From VGRW01 sp041498295 (GTDB lineage: Bacteria > Myxococcota_A > UBA9160 > SZUA-336), in the NCBI GenBank assembly GCA_041498295.1, contig JBGQIB010000174.1:1-9166 (forward strand): a DNA stretch of 9,166 bases, given 5' to 3'. The translations under genes and the position numbers were made by a program. Below are positions 1 through 6,377 of the stretch, one piece after another. A model generated the notes under the pieces. That model did no database searches, was not told the origin of the DNA, and saw only the letters and a program-made list of their open reading frames with translations. Within the stretch, counting starts at the first letter, position 1, and each line of letters opens with the position of its first letter.

Positions 1-132
1 GGCGCGCTGTGGCGCGGCGAAGCGCAATACGCCGATCGGCGCGCGCGCGAACGGCAGCGCGCGGAAGGCGGTCACCCCGCGGTCGAGGCGACCGCGAACT
101 CGACCGGTGCGTGTCTCGACGACGAGCGGCAC
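1..132 (-). CDS. Type B carboxylesterase, N-terminal fragment (cut by window edge)
   Basis: The reverse strand reads in frame from a GTG at 132-130 to the window edge, giving 44 residues. They match the conserved N-terminus of the carboxylesterase/para-nitrobenzyl esterase family (COesterase, alpha/beta hydrolase fold): a VxTxxGxVxG stretch (residues 5-14), then F23-R-A-L-P-F-A-R and P32-I-G-V-L-R-F. The family consensus there is FxGIPYAxPPxGxLRF followed by a P-rich segment (here A-P-Q). These enzymes hydrolyse carboxylic esters with a Ser-Glu-His triad; the catalytic residues lie outside the window. The GTG start is supported by a GAGGAG Shine-Dalgarno (140-145), 7 nt upstream. No signal peptide is visible, so a cytoplasmic enzyme is likely. 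The gene diverges from the membrane protein gene at 203. The family call is fairly firm for so short a fragment; the substrate is unknown. Confidence 0.8.
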   Translation of the reverse strand, partial: MPLVVETRTGRVRGRLDRGVTAFRALPFARAPIGVLRFAAPQRA

Positions 133-202
133 GGCGCGACTCCTCGGGAGCAGCGTATCACCACCCCGCGACTCGCCGCGCGGCGGCTAAGATCTCGCGT
201 GC
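133..202. promoter_or_regulatory. Divergent intergenic region between esterase and membrane protein genes
   Basis: These 70 bp separate two divergent starts and must carry at least the esterase leader. The only clear signal is the esterase ribosome binding site GAGGAG on the minus strand (140-145). No convincing -35/-10 pair or palindrome was recognised on either strand. The plus-strand gene has no good Shine-Dalgarno in front of its ATG. Confidence 0.5.
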
Positions 203-1915
203 ATGCGCAGCACACCGGCAGATCCGAGCGCGCCTCCAGGCGCGCGCGCCGCCCCGCTGCTGCGCGCGCTGCCGTGGCTCGCGTGTCTCGCCGGCGTCGC
301 GCCGCTCCTGTCCGGCGGCTTCCCGCTGGGACACGACTGGCAATACGAGCTGGTGCGCGTGAGCGAGTACCAGGCCGCGCTCGTTGCGGGTCAACTCCCG
401 CCCTACTGGAGCGAGAACCTGTACGCGGGCTACGGCTCGCCGGTCTTCCTGTACTACGCGCCGCTGTTCTCGGCGGTCGCGTCGCTCGCGGGCTGGGTGC
501 TCGGGTCGGTGCCGCGTGGCGCGACGTTCGTGCTGGTCGCGATCTCGGCGCTCTCGGTGCCGTTCATGCGCTCGTTCCTCGACGCGCTGCTGGAACGCGC
601 GAGCCTCCGCGACCGCGCGGCGGCGCGCATCGGCACGGTGTTCTTCGTGCTGCACCCATATCTGCTCGGCAACAAGCTCGTGCGCAACGCCGACGCGGAA
701 TTCGTCGCCCTGTGTCTCGTGCCGGTTGCGCTGGCCGGCGTCGCGCTCGCGGGGCGCGCGCCCCGGCGCGCCTTCGCGCTCGTCTCCGCCGGGATCGCGC
801 TCGTGGTGCTCGCGCACAATCTCACGGCGCTGGTCGCCGTGACCTTCGCGGTCGGACTCGCGCTCATCTTGTACGGGCGCGGAAGCCGGATGCTCTGGGG
901 GGTGATCCTCGGCGGTGTCGGCGCGGGCCTCGCGCTCTCCGCGTTCTTCTGGCTGCCCGCGCTGGCGCTCAGCGACCTGATTCGGCCCGAAGAGCTGCTG
1001 CGCGGGAAGTTCGACTACCACAAGCAGTTCCCGCCGCTCGAGAAGATCTTCTGGTACGTGCGCTTCTTCGCGACCGGCCTCGCGACCCCCGCCGTGCTGC
1101 TCGCGTCGATCCCGGCGGCCGTTCGCTTCCCGGCCCAGCGACGCATTTTAGTGTCGCTCGTGGCGGCCGCCCTCGGCCTCTTGTTCCTCGAGACGACGGC
1201 GAGTCAGCCGATCTGGTCGCTCGTGCCGTGGCTGCCGCTGTTTCAGTTCCCCTGGCGGATGATGGGCCCGCTCGCGCTGGTCGCGAGCTCACTCGCGGCG
1301 CTCGTGGCCGCGCTCGCGCTCGCTGGGCGTCCGTCGCGGACGCGCGCGCTCGCCGAGCTCGGGACCGCGGCGCTGTTGCTCCTGAACGCGCTGCCGATTC
1401 TCTTGCAATACGAGCCGCTTCCGCCCGCGGCCGAGCCGGAGCTCGCGGCGCTCGTGCATCCCGAGGTGGTGCGGAACAGTCTCGAGACCGTGACCGCGGG
1501 TGACGAGTATCTGCCGCGCGCATCCGACACGCAGGTGTGGCACGCGCAGCGGCCGCTCGACGGGCCGGTGGTGGCGGCGAGCGGACCGGCGCGCTGGGAG
1601 ACGCGCATCGATCGCGGCTCGCGCATCGAGCTCGCGACTCACTCGCCCGAGCCCGCGCGCCTGCGACTCGCGCGCTGGGCGTTCCCGGGCTGGCGGGTCG
1701 AGGTGAACGGCGCGCCCACGCTCTGGACGCCGAGCCGCTGGGGCACGCTCGAGCTCGAGATTCCCGCCGGCGATGCGCTCGTGACGGCGGAGCTCGAGCC
1801 GCCGCCGCTGCGCCGCGCCGGGCTCGCGCTTTCCGGCGCCGCGCTCGCCGCGTGGCTCATCGGGCTTGCCGTCGCGGGACGGCGCGCGCGCGCTTCGATA
1901 GCTTCGCGCGCATGA
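203..1915 (+). CDS. Multi-pass GT-C-like membrane protein (PTPS-related/YfhO-like family)
   Basis: A 570-residue polytopic inner-membrane protein. A first hydrophobic segment (about 23-38) is followed by a polar loop with G43-H-D-W-Q-Y-E, a W69-S-E-N motif and G76-Y-G-S-P-V-F-L-Y-Y. About eight to ten hydrophobic segments follow, up to about residue 403. F349-P-W-R-M-M and D434-E-Y-L-P are further landmarks. A soluble beta-rich tail contains F494-P-G-W-R-V-E-V-N-G, and a last membrane helix lies at about 541-558. This layout is that of the membrane family Pfam names '6-pyruvoyl-tetrahydropterin synthase related' (a misleading name) and of YfhO-type GT-C proteins, which are thought to transfer sugars from lipid-linked donors outside the cytoplasm. 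The acidic H44-D45 in the first loop resembles the GT-C catalytic-loop position (inference). The stop overlaps the next gene's start, so the two are translated together. The start is the only good ATG but lacks a clear Shine-Dalgarno. The substrate is unknown. Confidence 0.75.
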   Translation: MRSTPADPSAPPGARAAPLLRALPWLACLAGVAPLLSGGFPLGHDWQYELVRVSEYQAALVAGQLPPYWSENLYAGYGSPVFLYYAPLFSAVASLAGWVLGSVPRGATFVLVAISALSVPFMRSFLDALLERASLRDRAAARIGTVFFVLHPYLLGNKLVRNADAEFVALCLVPVALAGVALAGRAPRRAFALVSAGIALVVLAHNLTALVAVTFAVGLALILYGRGSRMLWGVILGGVGAGLALSAFFWLPALALSDLIRPEELLRGKFDYHKQFPPLEKIFWYVRFFATGLATPAVLLASIPAAVRFPAQRRILVSLVAAALGLLFLETTASQPIWSLVPWLPLFQFPWRMMGPLALVASSLAALVAALALAGRPSRTRALAELGTAALLLLNALPILLQYEPLPPAAEPELAALVHPEVVRNSLETVTAGDEYLPRASDTQVWHAQRPLDGPVVAASGPARWETRIDRGSRIELATHSPEPARLRLARWAFPGWRVEVNGAPTLWTPSRWGTLELEIPAGDALVTAELEPPPLRRAGLALSGAALAAWLIGLAVAGRRARASIASRA

Positions 1916-3090
1916 GTCTCGCGAAACGCGTCCTCGCCGGGCTGCTGTTCCTGGTCGTGGTCGCCGCCGTTCTCTTGGGCGGGCACTTCTACATCGCGCA
2001 GCGGCTCGTGTTCGATCCGGACCTGCAGGGGCTGGCGCGCGTGGCCGCGCTCGGCGCGATCGGCTCTGGCTTCGCGTGTCTCCTGCTGCAGCCGTTCGCG
2101 GAGCGACTCGTGCGGCCGCCGTGGAATCGCCTGATCGGCTGGCCGGCGTCGATCTGGATGGGCGTCGCATTCCTGTCTCTGCTCGTGCTCGGCGCGGGCG
2201 ACGCGCTGCGCTGGATCGCGGGCGGCGTCGCGTACGCCGCGGGCAACGACCTGCCCGCGTTCGAGACCTCGGCGCGCGTGCAAGCCGCGCTGTCGGCGGC
2301 GTTCGTTGCGTTCGCAGGCGCGGCGGGACTCGCGGGGGCGCTGCGGCCGCCGCGCTTGGTGAAGCTCGAGATCGCGCTCGCGCGCTGGCCGCGCGCGCTC
2401 GACGGCTTCCGGATCGCGCAGATCAGCGACATCCACATCGGGCCGTTGCGCGATCGGCGTTTCTCGCGCCACGTGACCGCGCGCGTGAACGCGCTCGCGC
2501 CGGATCTGATCTGCGTCACGGGCGATCTCGTCGACGGCAGCGCGCGGCTGCTCGCCGACGAAGTCGCGCCGTTCGGCGAGCTGCGCGCGCGTCACGGCGT
2601 CTTCTTCGTCACGGGCAATCACGACCACTACTCGGGCGCGGACTCGTGGGTGCGTGTGATCGAAACACTCGGGCTCGTGCCGCTGCGCAATCGCCACGTA
2701 GAGATTCGGCGCGACGGTGCGGCCTTCACGCTCGCGGGAGTCGACGACCACCGCGGCGGCTTCAGCGACGGCCAGCGCGAGGACCTGCCGCGCGCGCTCG
2801 CGGGCTGCGACCCCGAGCTTCCGGTCGTGCTGCTCGCGCACGACCCGAACACCTTCAAGAAAGCGTCACAGAACGGTGTAGATCTGCAGCTCTCGGGTCA
2901 CACGCACGGCGGCCAGATCTGGCCGTTCCGCCACGTGGTGCGACTCGCGGTTCCGTTCGTCGCCGGCCGCTACGCGCGCGACGGGGCGGAGCTCTACGTG
3001 AGTCGCGGCACCGGCTTCTGGGGTCCTCCGATGCGCCTGTTTGCGCCGGCGGAGATCACTGAAATTACCCTACGGGGGAGTCGTGAATGA
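1912..3090 (+). CDS. Membrane-anchored calcineurin-like metallophosphoesterase (YkuE/YaeI type)
   Basis: A 392-residue protein. The N-terminal third has about four hydrophobic segments (8-27, 43-61, 80-97, 123-143). The rest is a complete metallophosphoesterase domain with all five metal-site blocks: D173-I-H175, G204-D205, G235-N-H-D238, H310 (L-A-H-D-P) and G329-H-T-H-G-G. This is the Asp/His/Asn set that binds two metal ions in calcineurin-like phosphoesterases. The family includes B. subtilis YkuE, E. coli YaeI and the chlamydial lipid A enzyme LpxG, so a lipid or cell-envelope phosphodiester is plausible but unproven. The ATG overlaps the previous stop (ATGA at 1912-1915), and this internal start has no Shine-Dalgarno, so it probably depends on coupling. 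The frame is open further upstream, but that stretch is in a shadow frame of the membrane protein. The 3' end overlaps the convergent nitroreductase gene by 21 bp. Confidence 0.88.
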   Translation: MSLAKRVLAGLLFLVVVAAVLLGGHFYIAQRLVFDPDLQGLARVAALGAIGSGFACLLLQPFAERLVRPPWNRLIGWPASIWMGVAFLSLLVLGAGDALRWIAGGVAYAAGNDLPAFETSARVQAALSAAFVAFAGAAGLAGALRPPRLVKLEIALARWPRALDGFRIAQISDIHIGPLRDRRFSRHVTARVNALAPDLICVTGDLVDGSARLLADEVAPFGELRARHGVFFVTGNHDHYSGADSWVRVIETLGLVPLRNRHVEIRRDGAAFTLAGVDDHRGGFSDGQREDLPRALAGCDPELPVVLLAHDPNTFKKASQNGVDLQLSGHTHGGQIWPFRHVVRLAVPFVAGRYARDGAELYVSRGTGFWGPPMRLFAPAEITEITLRGSRE

Positions 3091-3711
3091 CTCCCAATGA
3101 AGGGACGCGTCCACCGGGCGCCGCGGCGGCTGGCCGTGCTTTCCGACCGGCCAGCCGATCGGGATCAGGGCAGCGCTAGGGCAGTTCTCGGGTAGTCCGA
3201 GCCACGCGTCGCACTCACGTCCGAACGAGCGGTGCATGGTCGTGAGCGAGGCGCCGAGGCCCACGGCCCTACAGGCGAGAAGCACATTCTGCACGCAGGG
3301 ATACAGAGCCTGGAGCTGCGGATCGCCGCGCCGCTTGTAGCCCGCGACGAACAAATGGACCGGCACCTCGTGCATGTGCTCCGCGAGGTGGATCGCGGCG
3401 CGCATGTTGCGCCGACCCGCCTCGGGGTAACTCGGATCCTTCGCCGCTTCTAGCGCCGGAGCGATGTATTCGCGAAACGCATTGCGATAGCGCTCCGCGA
3501 CCCACGCGCGCCGCTCCGACTCCGTGACCGCGACGAAGATCCAGGGCTGGCGATTGCCGCCGCTCGGCGCGAACGTGCCCGCCTCGCAGACCTTGCGAAT
3601 CAGCTCGCGCGGAACCGGATCCGCGCGCAGGCGCCGGAGCGCGCGCGCGGTGCGGATGCCCTCGAGCAGCGGTACATCCTCGCCGACGGTCGCGACATCG
3701 ATCGGTGTCAT
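3070..3711 (-). CDS. Nitroreductase family flavoprotein
   Basis: A 213-residue protein of the FMN-dependent nitroreductase superfamily, which uses NAD(P)H to reduce nitro groups, quinones, enones or other acceptors, usually as a homodimer. Family marks: an N-terminal R-T-A-R-A-L-R-R-L segment (20-28, equivalent to TRRSxRxF), A48-P-S-G-G-N-R-Q-P-W57 at the FMN site, Q141-N-V-L-L-A and G151-L-G-A-S-L-T-T in the dimer core, and a C-terminal P184-I-G-W-P-V-G-K followed by P195-P-R-R-P-V. The length is normal for the family. The ATG overlaps the HAD gene's stop (TGA at 3710-3708), and no Shine-Dalgarno is seen, so it is probably translated by coupling as the last gene of the TerB-HAD operon. Its tail overlaps the convergent phosphoesterase gene. 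The physiological substrate cannot be told. Confidence 0.88.
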   Translation of the reverse strand: MTPIDVATVGEDVPLLEGIRTARALRRLRADPVPRELIRKVCEAGTFAPSGGNRQPWIFVAVTESERRAWVAERYRNAFREYIAPALEAAKDPSYPEAGRRNMRAAIHLAEHMHEVPVHLFVAGYKRRGDPQLQALYPCVQNVLLACRAVGLGASLTTMHRSFGRECDAWLGLPENCPSAALIPIGWPVGKHGQPPRRPVDASLHWESFTTPP

Positions 3712-4439
3712 CCGTGACGCGGCGCTGAGCGCGCGATCTCGAGCAACTCGTCGAAGCGGCGAATCACGTGGTCCGGCCTCGGCTCGGCGTCGGGCGGGTC
3801 GCGGTCGTCGCGGTGCCAGATGAGGACCGAGCGCAGGCCCAGCGCGCTCGCCCCGGCGACGTCGTGGAACAGCGAGTCACCGACGAAGATCGCCTCGCTC
3901 GCCGCGCAGCCCGCGCTCGCGAGCGCCTGCTCGAAGATGCCGGGCGCGGGCTTGCACGAGCGCGCGCGCTCGCTCGAGAGCACCGCGTGGAAGTCGGCGC
4001 GCACGCCGGCGATCTCGAGCAAGTGCTCGAGCTGATCGTCGTCGATGTTCGAGACCATGCCGAGGTGCAGGCCGCGCGCGCGCAGCTCGGCCAGTGTCTC
4101 GCGCACCCCGGGCCGCAGCGCGAAGTCGCGCGCGTGCAGGTCCCACTGCAGACGCCGGTAGCGCCCCAAGGTCGCTTCGTCGGCCGTCTTGCCGAAGCTC
4201 GCGAGCATCGCGCGAACGGCGTCTCCGAACAGGTCGCGGTGGAAGTAGAAGCTGCGCTCGCGGTAGTCGTCGAAGACCCGCCTCATCGCGTCGCGGTGCG
4301 CGCGCGCGATCGCCTCGACGGGCGCGTCGACGTCCGCCCAGCGCGCGAGCTGCAAGAGACTCTCCGCCTCGGCGCGCGCGAAACAGCGATAGTCGTAGAG
4401 CGTGCCGCCAAAATCGAACAGCACGGCGCGCGCAGTCAC
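3708..4439 (-). CDS. HAD-superfamily hydrolase with DFGGT motif I
   Basis: A 243-residue HAD subfamily IA-like hydrolase. Motif I is F8-D9-F-G-G-T-L, with D9 as the nucleophile. Motif II is M128-V-S130-N, motif III is K163-P-A-P, and motif IV is G187-D188-S-L-F-H-D193. Residues of about 18-105 form an alpha-helical cap inserted after motif I. HAD phosphatases normally have a second Asp two residues after the nucleophile as general acid/base; here it is G11. That variant is common among proteins annotated as HAD hydrolases, and it leaves open whether this is a phosphatase, a dehalogenase-like enzyme or something else. The start is a GTG (4439-4437) overlapping the TerB stop, with an AAGGA Shine-Dalgarno (4453-4449) 9 nt upstream inside the TerB gene. 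It is the middle gene of a tightly coupled three-gene operon. Confidence 0.87.
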   Translation of the reverse strand: MTARAVLFDFGGTLYDYRCFARAEAESLLQLARWADVDAPVEAIARAHRDAMRRVFDDYRERSFYFHRDLFGDAVRAMLASFGKTADEATLGRYRRLQWDLHARDFALRPGVRETLAELRARGLHLGMVSNIDDDQLEHLLEIAGVRADFHAVLSSERARSCKPAPGIFEQALASAGCAASEAIFVGDSLFHDVAGASALGLRSVLIWHRDDRDPPDAEPRPDHVIRRFDELLEIARSAPRHG

Positions 4440-4963
4440 TCGGGCAAGTCCTTCAATACCGCGAGCTGGTCGCGGTACGCCGCGCGCACGCTCGCGATCT
4501 CCTGCGCGGTGAAGCCGAGCTCCTGGCCGATGAAGTTGATCTCGGTGCTCTCGACCACGGAGATGTTGTTGTCCGCGGCGGCGACCGCGAACAGGCAGCG
4601 CAGCAGGTCCACGCGCTGGGCGCGGTTGGACATCTCCTTGAATTGGCGCGTCACCAGGTAATTCTCGGTCCCGGCGAGCGCCGTCGCCTGGGTCTTGGCC
4701 ATCGTCACGACGAGCAGCCCCTGGGCCTCGCTGAGCGTCGAGTACTCGCGCACCAGCTTCACCATCTCGTCCGTCTCTTCGCCCGAGATCTCGAGGTCCG
4801 CGCGCGCCACGCGCGCAAGCACGTAGGCAAACGCCGCGAGAAAGCGCGCTTCGGCGGGTGGCAGCGCATCGAGCTCGCGCGCGATCCGCCGCACCGTCGC
4901 CGTGTCGCGCGCCTCGTCGGGAACGTCGTCGCCCAGACCCACCAATCTTCGGAGCGCTCTCAT
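4436..4963 (-). CDS. TerB-like (DjlA/TerB fold) protein
   Basis: A 175-residue, mostly helical soluble protein resembling the TerB family. It has two related halves. The first has A43-A-F-A-Y-V-L-A-R-V-A-R-A-D56 with E58, E62 and E63. The second has L121-R-C-L-F-A-V-A-A-A-D131-N-N-I-S-V-V-E138-S-T-E141. Each half places an Asp after a helix and acidic residues a few positions on, which is the repeated acidic pattern of TerB, thought to bind metal. TerB domains occur in tellurite resistance operons but also in many unrelated contexts, and no other ter gene is here, so tellurite resistance should not be assumed. I chose the ATG at 4963-4961, since a longer start at 5041 would add 26 low-complexity basic residues and eat the promoter region. 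Neither start has a clear Shine-Dalgarno. It is the first gene of the operon with HAD hydrolase and nitroreductase. Confidence 0.75.
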   Translation of the reverse strand: MRALRRLVGLGDDVPDEARDTATVRRIARELDALPPAEARFLAAFAYVLARVARADLEISGEETDEMVKLVREYSTLSEAQGLLVVTMAKTQATALAGTENYLVTRQFKEMSNRAQRVDLLRCLFAVAAADNNISVVESTEINFIGQELGFTAQEIASVRAAYRDQLAVLKDLPE

Positions 4964-5091
4964 CGGGGGGCTATCAAAGCCGAACCCGGACGAGCCAGCA
5001 ACCCTTGCGACTCGCCTTGCAGGGTTCCCGTTGCGCCGCATACGATACGCGCGCGCCGCGCTGGTTCGCGGCCCCTTGGAGGGAACCGTTC
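4964..5091. promoter_or_regulatory. Divergent promoter region with operator-like inverted repeat
   Basis: These 128 bp lie between the divergent TerB operon and the acyl-CoA dehydrogenase pair. They contain an exact 6-bp inverted repeat, AACCCT (5000-5005) and AGGGTT (5021-5026), with 15 bp between the arms; GC/GC at 5007-5008 and 5019-5020 extends the symmetry. An overlapping pair GAACCC (4982-4987) and GGGTTC (5022-5027) can form instead. A weak sigma-70-like plus-strand promoter can be drawn as TTGCAG (5017-5022), 18 bp, then TACGAT (5041-5046). It overlaps the right arm of the repeat, as a repressor site would. The promoter match is poor and the assignment tentative. Confidence 0.35.
5078..5083 (+). 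promoter_or_regulatory. Ribosome binding site that fixes the GTG start at 5092
   Basis: GGAGGG lies 8 nt before the GTG at 5092. It decides the start of the first acyl-CoA dehydrogenase. The frame is open to 4858, but the upstream part runs antisense through the TerB gene and shows no homology. Confidence 0.85.
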
Positions 5092-6288
5092 GTGGAGAAT
5101 CTCGATGCCTTCCGCGCCGACGTCGCCAAATGGCTCGGAGAGAACTGCCCGGCCTCGATGCTCAAGCCCATGGTCTCGGAAGAAGAGACGAACTGGGGTG
5201 GCCGCCGCAAGAAGTACGAGAACCCCGACGAGAAGCTGTGGCTCGAGCGCATGGCGTCGAGGGGCTACACGTGCCCGACCTGGCCGAAGGAATACGGCGG
5301 CGGCGGTCTCTCGAACGCCGAGGCCCGTGTGCTCGCCGAAGAGCTGCGCCGAGTTCACGCGCGGCCGCCGCTGATCAGCTTCGGCATCACGATGCTCGGC
5401 CCCGTGCTCCTCGAATATGGCAGCGAGGAGCAGAAGCGCGAGCACCTACCCAAGATCACGCGCGGCGAGATCCGCTGGTGTCAGGGCTACAGCGAGCCGG
5501 GTGCGGGCTCGGACCTCGCGGGCCTGCAGACGCGCGCCGACGACAAGGGCGATCACTACCTCGTGAACGGGCAGAAGATCTGGACGTCGTACGCGAACTA
5601 CGCGGACTGGATTTTCTGTCTGGTGCGCACCGACACGAACGCGGCGAAGCACGACGGCATTTCATTCCTGTTGTTCGACATGGAGAGTCCCGGTGTCTCC
5701 GTCTCACCGATCAAGCTGATCAGCGGCAGCTCGCCGTTCTGCCAGACGTTCTTCCAGGACGTGAAGGTCCCGAAGAAGAATCTGATCGGAAGGAAGAACG
5801 GCGGCTGGACGATCGCGAAGAAGCTGCTGCAGCACGAGCGCGAGATGATCGGCGGCATGGGCTTCGGCCTCGCGGCCAGCGGCGGCGGCGGCTCGATCGA
5901 CCAGATGGCGAAGGAGTACTGCGGCGACGAGGGCGGCCGCATCGCCGACTTCGTGGTTCGCGAGCAGATCGCCCAGCACCAGATGGACCAACGCTGCTTC
6001 ATGACGACCGTGCGCCGCTCGTCGGAAGAAGCAAAGGCGGGGCAGGGCCCCGGCGCGGCCTCGTCGATGTTCAAGCTCTACGGCACCGAGATGAACAAGC
6101 GCCGCTACGAGCTGCTCGTGAAGATCCTCGGCACCCAGGCGCTGGGCTGGGAGGGGACGGGCTTCAAGCCGCGCGAGCTCGCGGCGACGCGCGAGTGGCT
6201 GCGCTCGAAGGGCAACTCGATCGAGGGCGGAACCAGCGAAGTACAGCTCAACATCATCGCCAAGCGCGTGCTTGGCCTGCCCGACTAA
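5092..6288 (+). CDS. Acyl-CoA dehydrogenase, catalytic-glutamate subunit (FadE28/29-like pair)
   Basis: A 398-residue flavoprotein of the acyl-CoA dehydrogenase family, starting at GTG. It introduces the alpha-beta double bond into acyl-CoA and passes electrons to an electron-transfer flavoprotein. Domain order: helical N-domain (to about 125) with W64-P-K-E-Y-G-G; beta domain with Q131-G-Y-S-E-P-G-A-G-S-D-L and I163-W-T-S; helical C-domain from about 240. E249-R250 in Q-H-E-R aligns with the catalytic Glu of isovaleryl-CoA and long-chain dehydrogenases (Glu before Arg, ten residues before a conserved Gly, here G259). The other possible position, the Glu of medium-chain YEGT, is G379 in the tail E378-G-G-T-S-E-V-Q. 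The tail ends I388-I-A-K-R-V-L-G-L-P as in FadE-type subunits. The usual C-domain RxxFG and QxxGG motifs of the FAD site are not evident. It is followed by a second subunit 89 bp downstream, probably its partner. Confidence 0.9.
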   Translation: MENLDAFRADVAKWLGENCPASMLKPMVSEEETNWGGRRKKYENPDEKLWLERMASRGYTCPTWPKEYGGGGLSNAEARVLAEELRRVHARPPLISFGITMLGPVLLEYGSEEQKREHLPKITRGEIRWCQGYSEPGAGSDLAGLQTRADDKGDHYLVNGQKIWTSYANYADWIFCLVRTDTNAAKHDGISFLLFDMESPGVSVSPIKLISGSSPFCQTFFQDVKVPKKNLIGRKNGGWTIAKKLLQHEREMIGGMGFGLAASGGGGSIDQMAKEYCGDEGGRIADFVVREQIAQHQMDQRCFMTTVRRSSEEAKAGQGPGAASSMFKLYGTEMNKRRYELLVKILGTQALGWEGTGFKPRELAATREWLRSKGNSIEGGTSEVQLNIIAKRVLGLPD

Positions 6289-6304
6289 CAGACTGAGACC
6301 CGAC

Positions 6305-6356
6305 GTAGTGAGGCACGCCGCAGGCGTGCCGTGCCGGCAGCGCGGCTCCGCCGCGC
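6305..6356 (+). repeat. REP-like element: GTAG head and two GC-rich stem-loops
   Basis: Between the two dehydrogenase genes lies GTAG (6305-6308), then a perfect 8-bp stem GGCACGCC (6312-6319) with a 3-nt loop and GGCGTGCC (6323-6330). A second perfect 7-bp stem follows: GCGCGGC (6340-6346), loop TCC, GCCGCGC (6350-6356). Between them is the palindrome TGCCGGCA (6332-6339). A GTAG-like head beside a GC-rich palindrome is the form of REP elements such as the GTAG-headed family of Stenotrophomonas, which are moved by RAYT transposases. It could instead be an mRNA-stabilising or attenuating hairpin. There is no U-run, so it is not a canonical terminator. Only one copy is visible here, so the REP label is inference. 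Confidence 0.5.
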
Positions 6357-6367
6357 GCTAACTGGCC

Positions 6368-6372
6368 AGGAG
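6368..6372 (+). promoter_or_regulatory. Ribosome binding site of the second dehydrogenase
   Basis: AGGAG lies 5 nt before the ATG at 6378, and 11 nt after the second stem-loop. The gene therefore has its own initiation signal and does not rely on overlap coupling. Confidence 0.85.
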
Positions 6373-6377
6373 AGAAA

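Noticed and set aside
1882..1911. GC-rich stem-loop just before the phosphoesterase start
   Set aside because: It comes from simple GCGCGC runs that are common throughout this DNA; the arms are not distinctive.
158..2841. Several long open frames on both strands over the membrane protein and phosphoesterase genes
   Set aside because: Arg/Ala/Gly-rich shadow frames of GC-rich DNA with no family motif; the true frames carry clear domain signatures.
4436..4963. Tellurite resistance operon
   Set aside because: Only a TerB-like domain is present; no TerC, TerD or TerZ-type gene is in the window.
4436..5041. Longer TerB start at 5041
   Set aside because: The extra 26 residues are low-complexity and basic, have no ribosome binding site, and would overlap the operator-like repeat.
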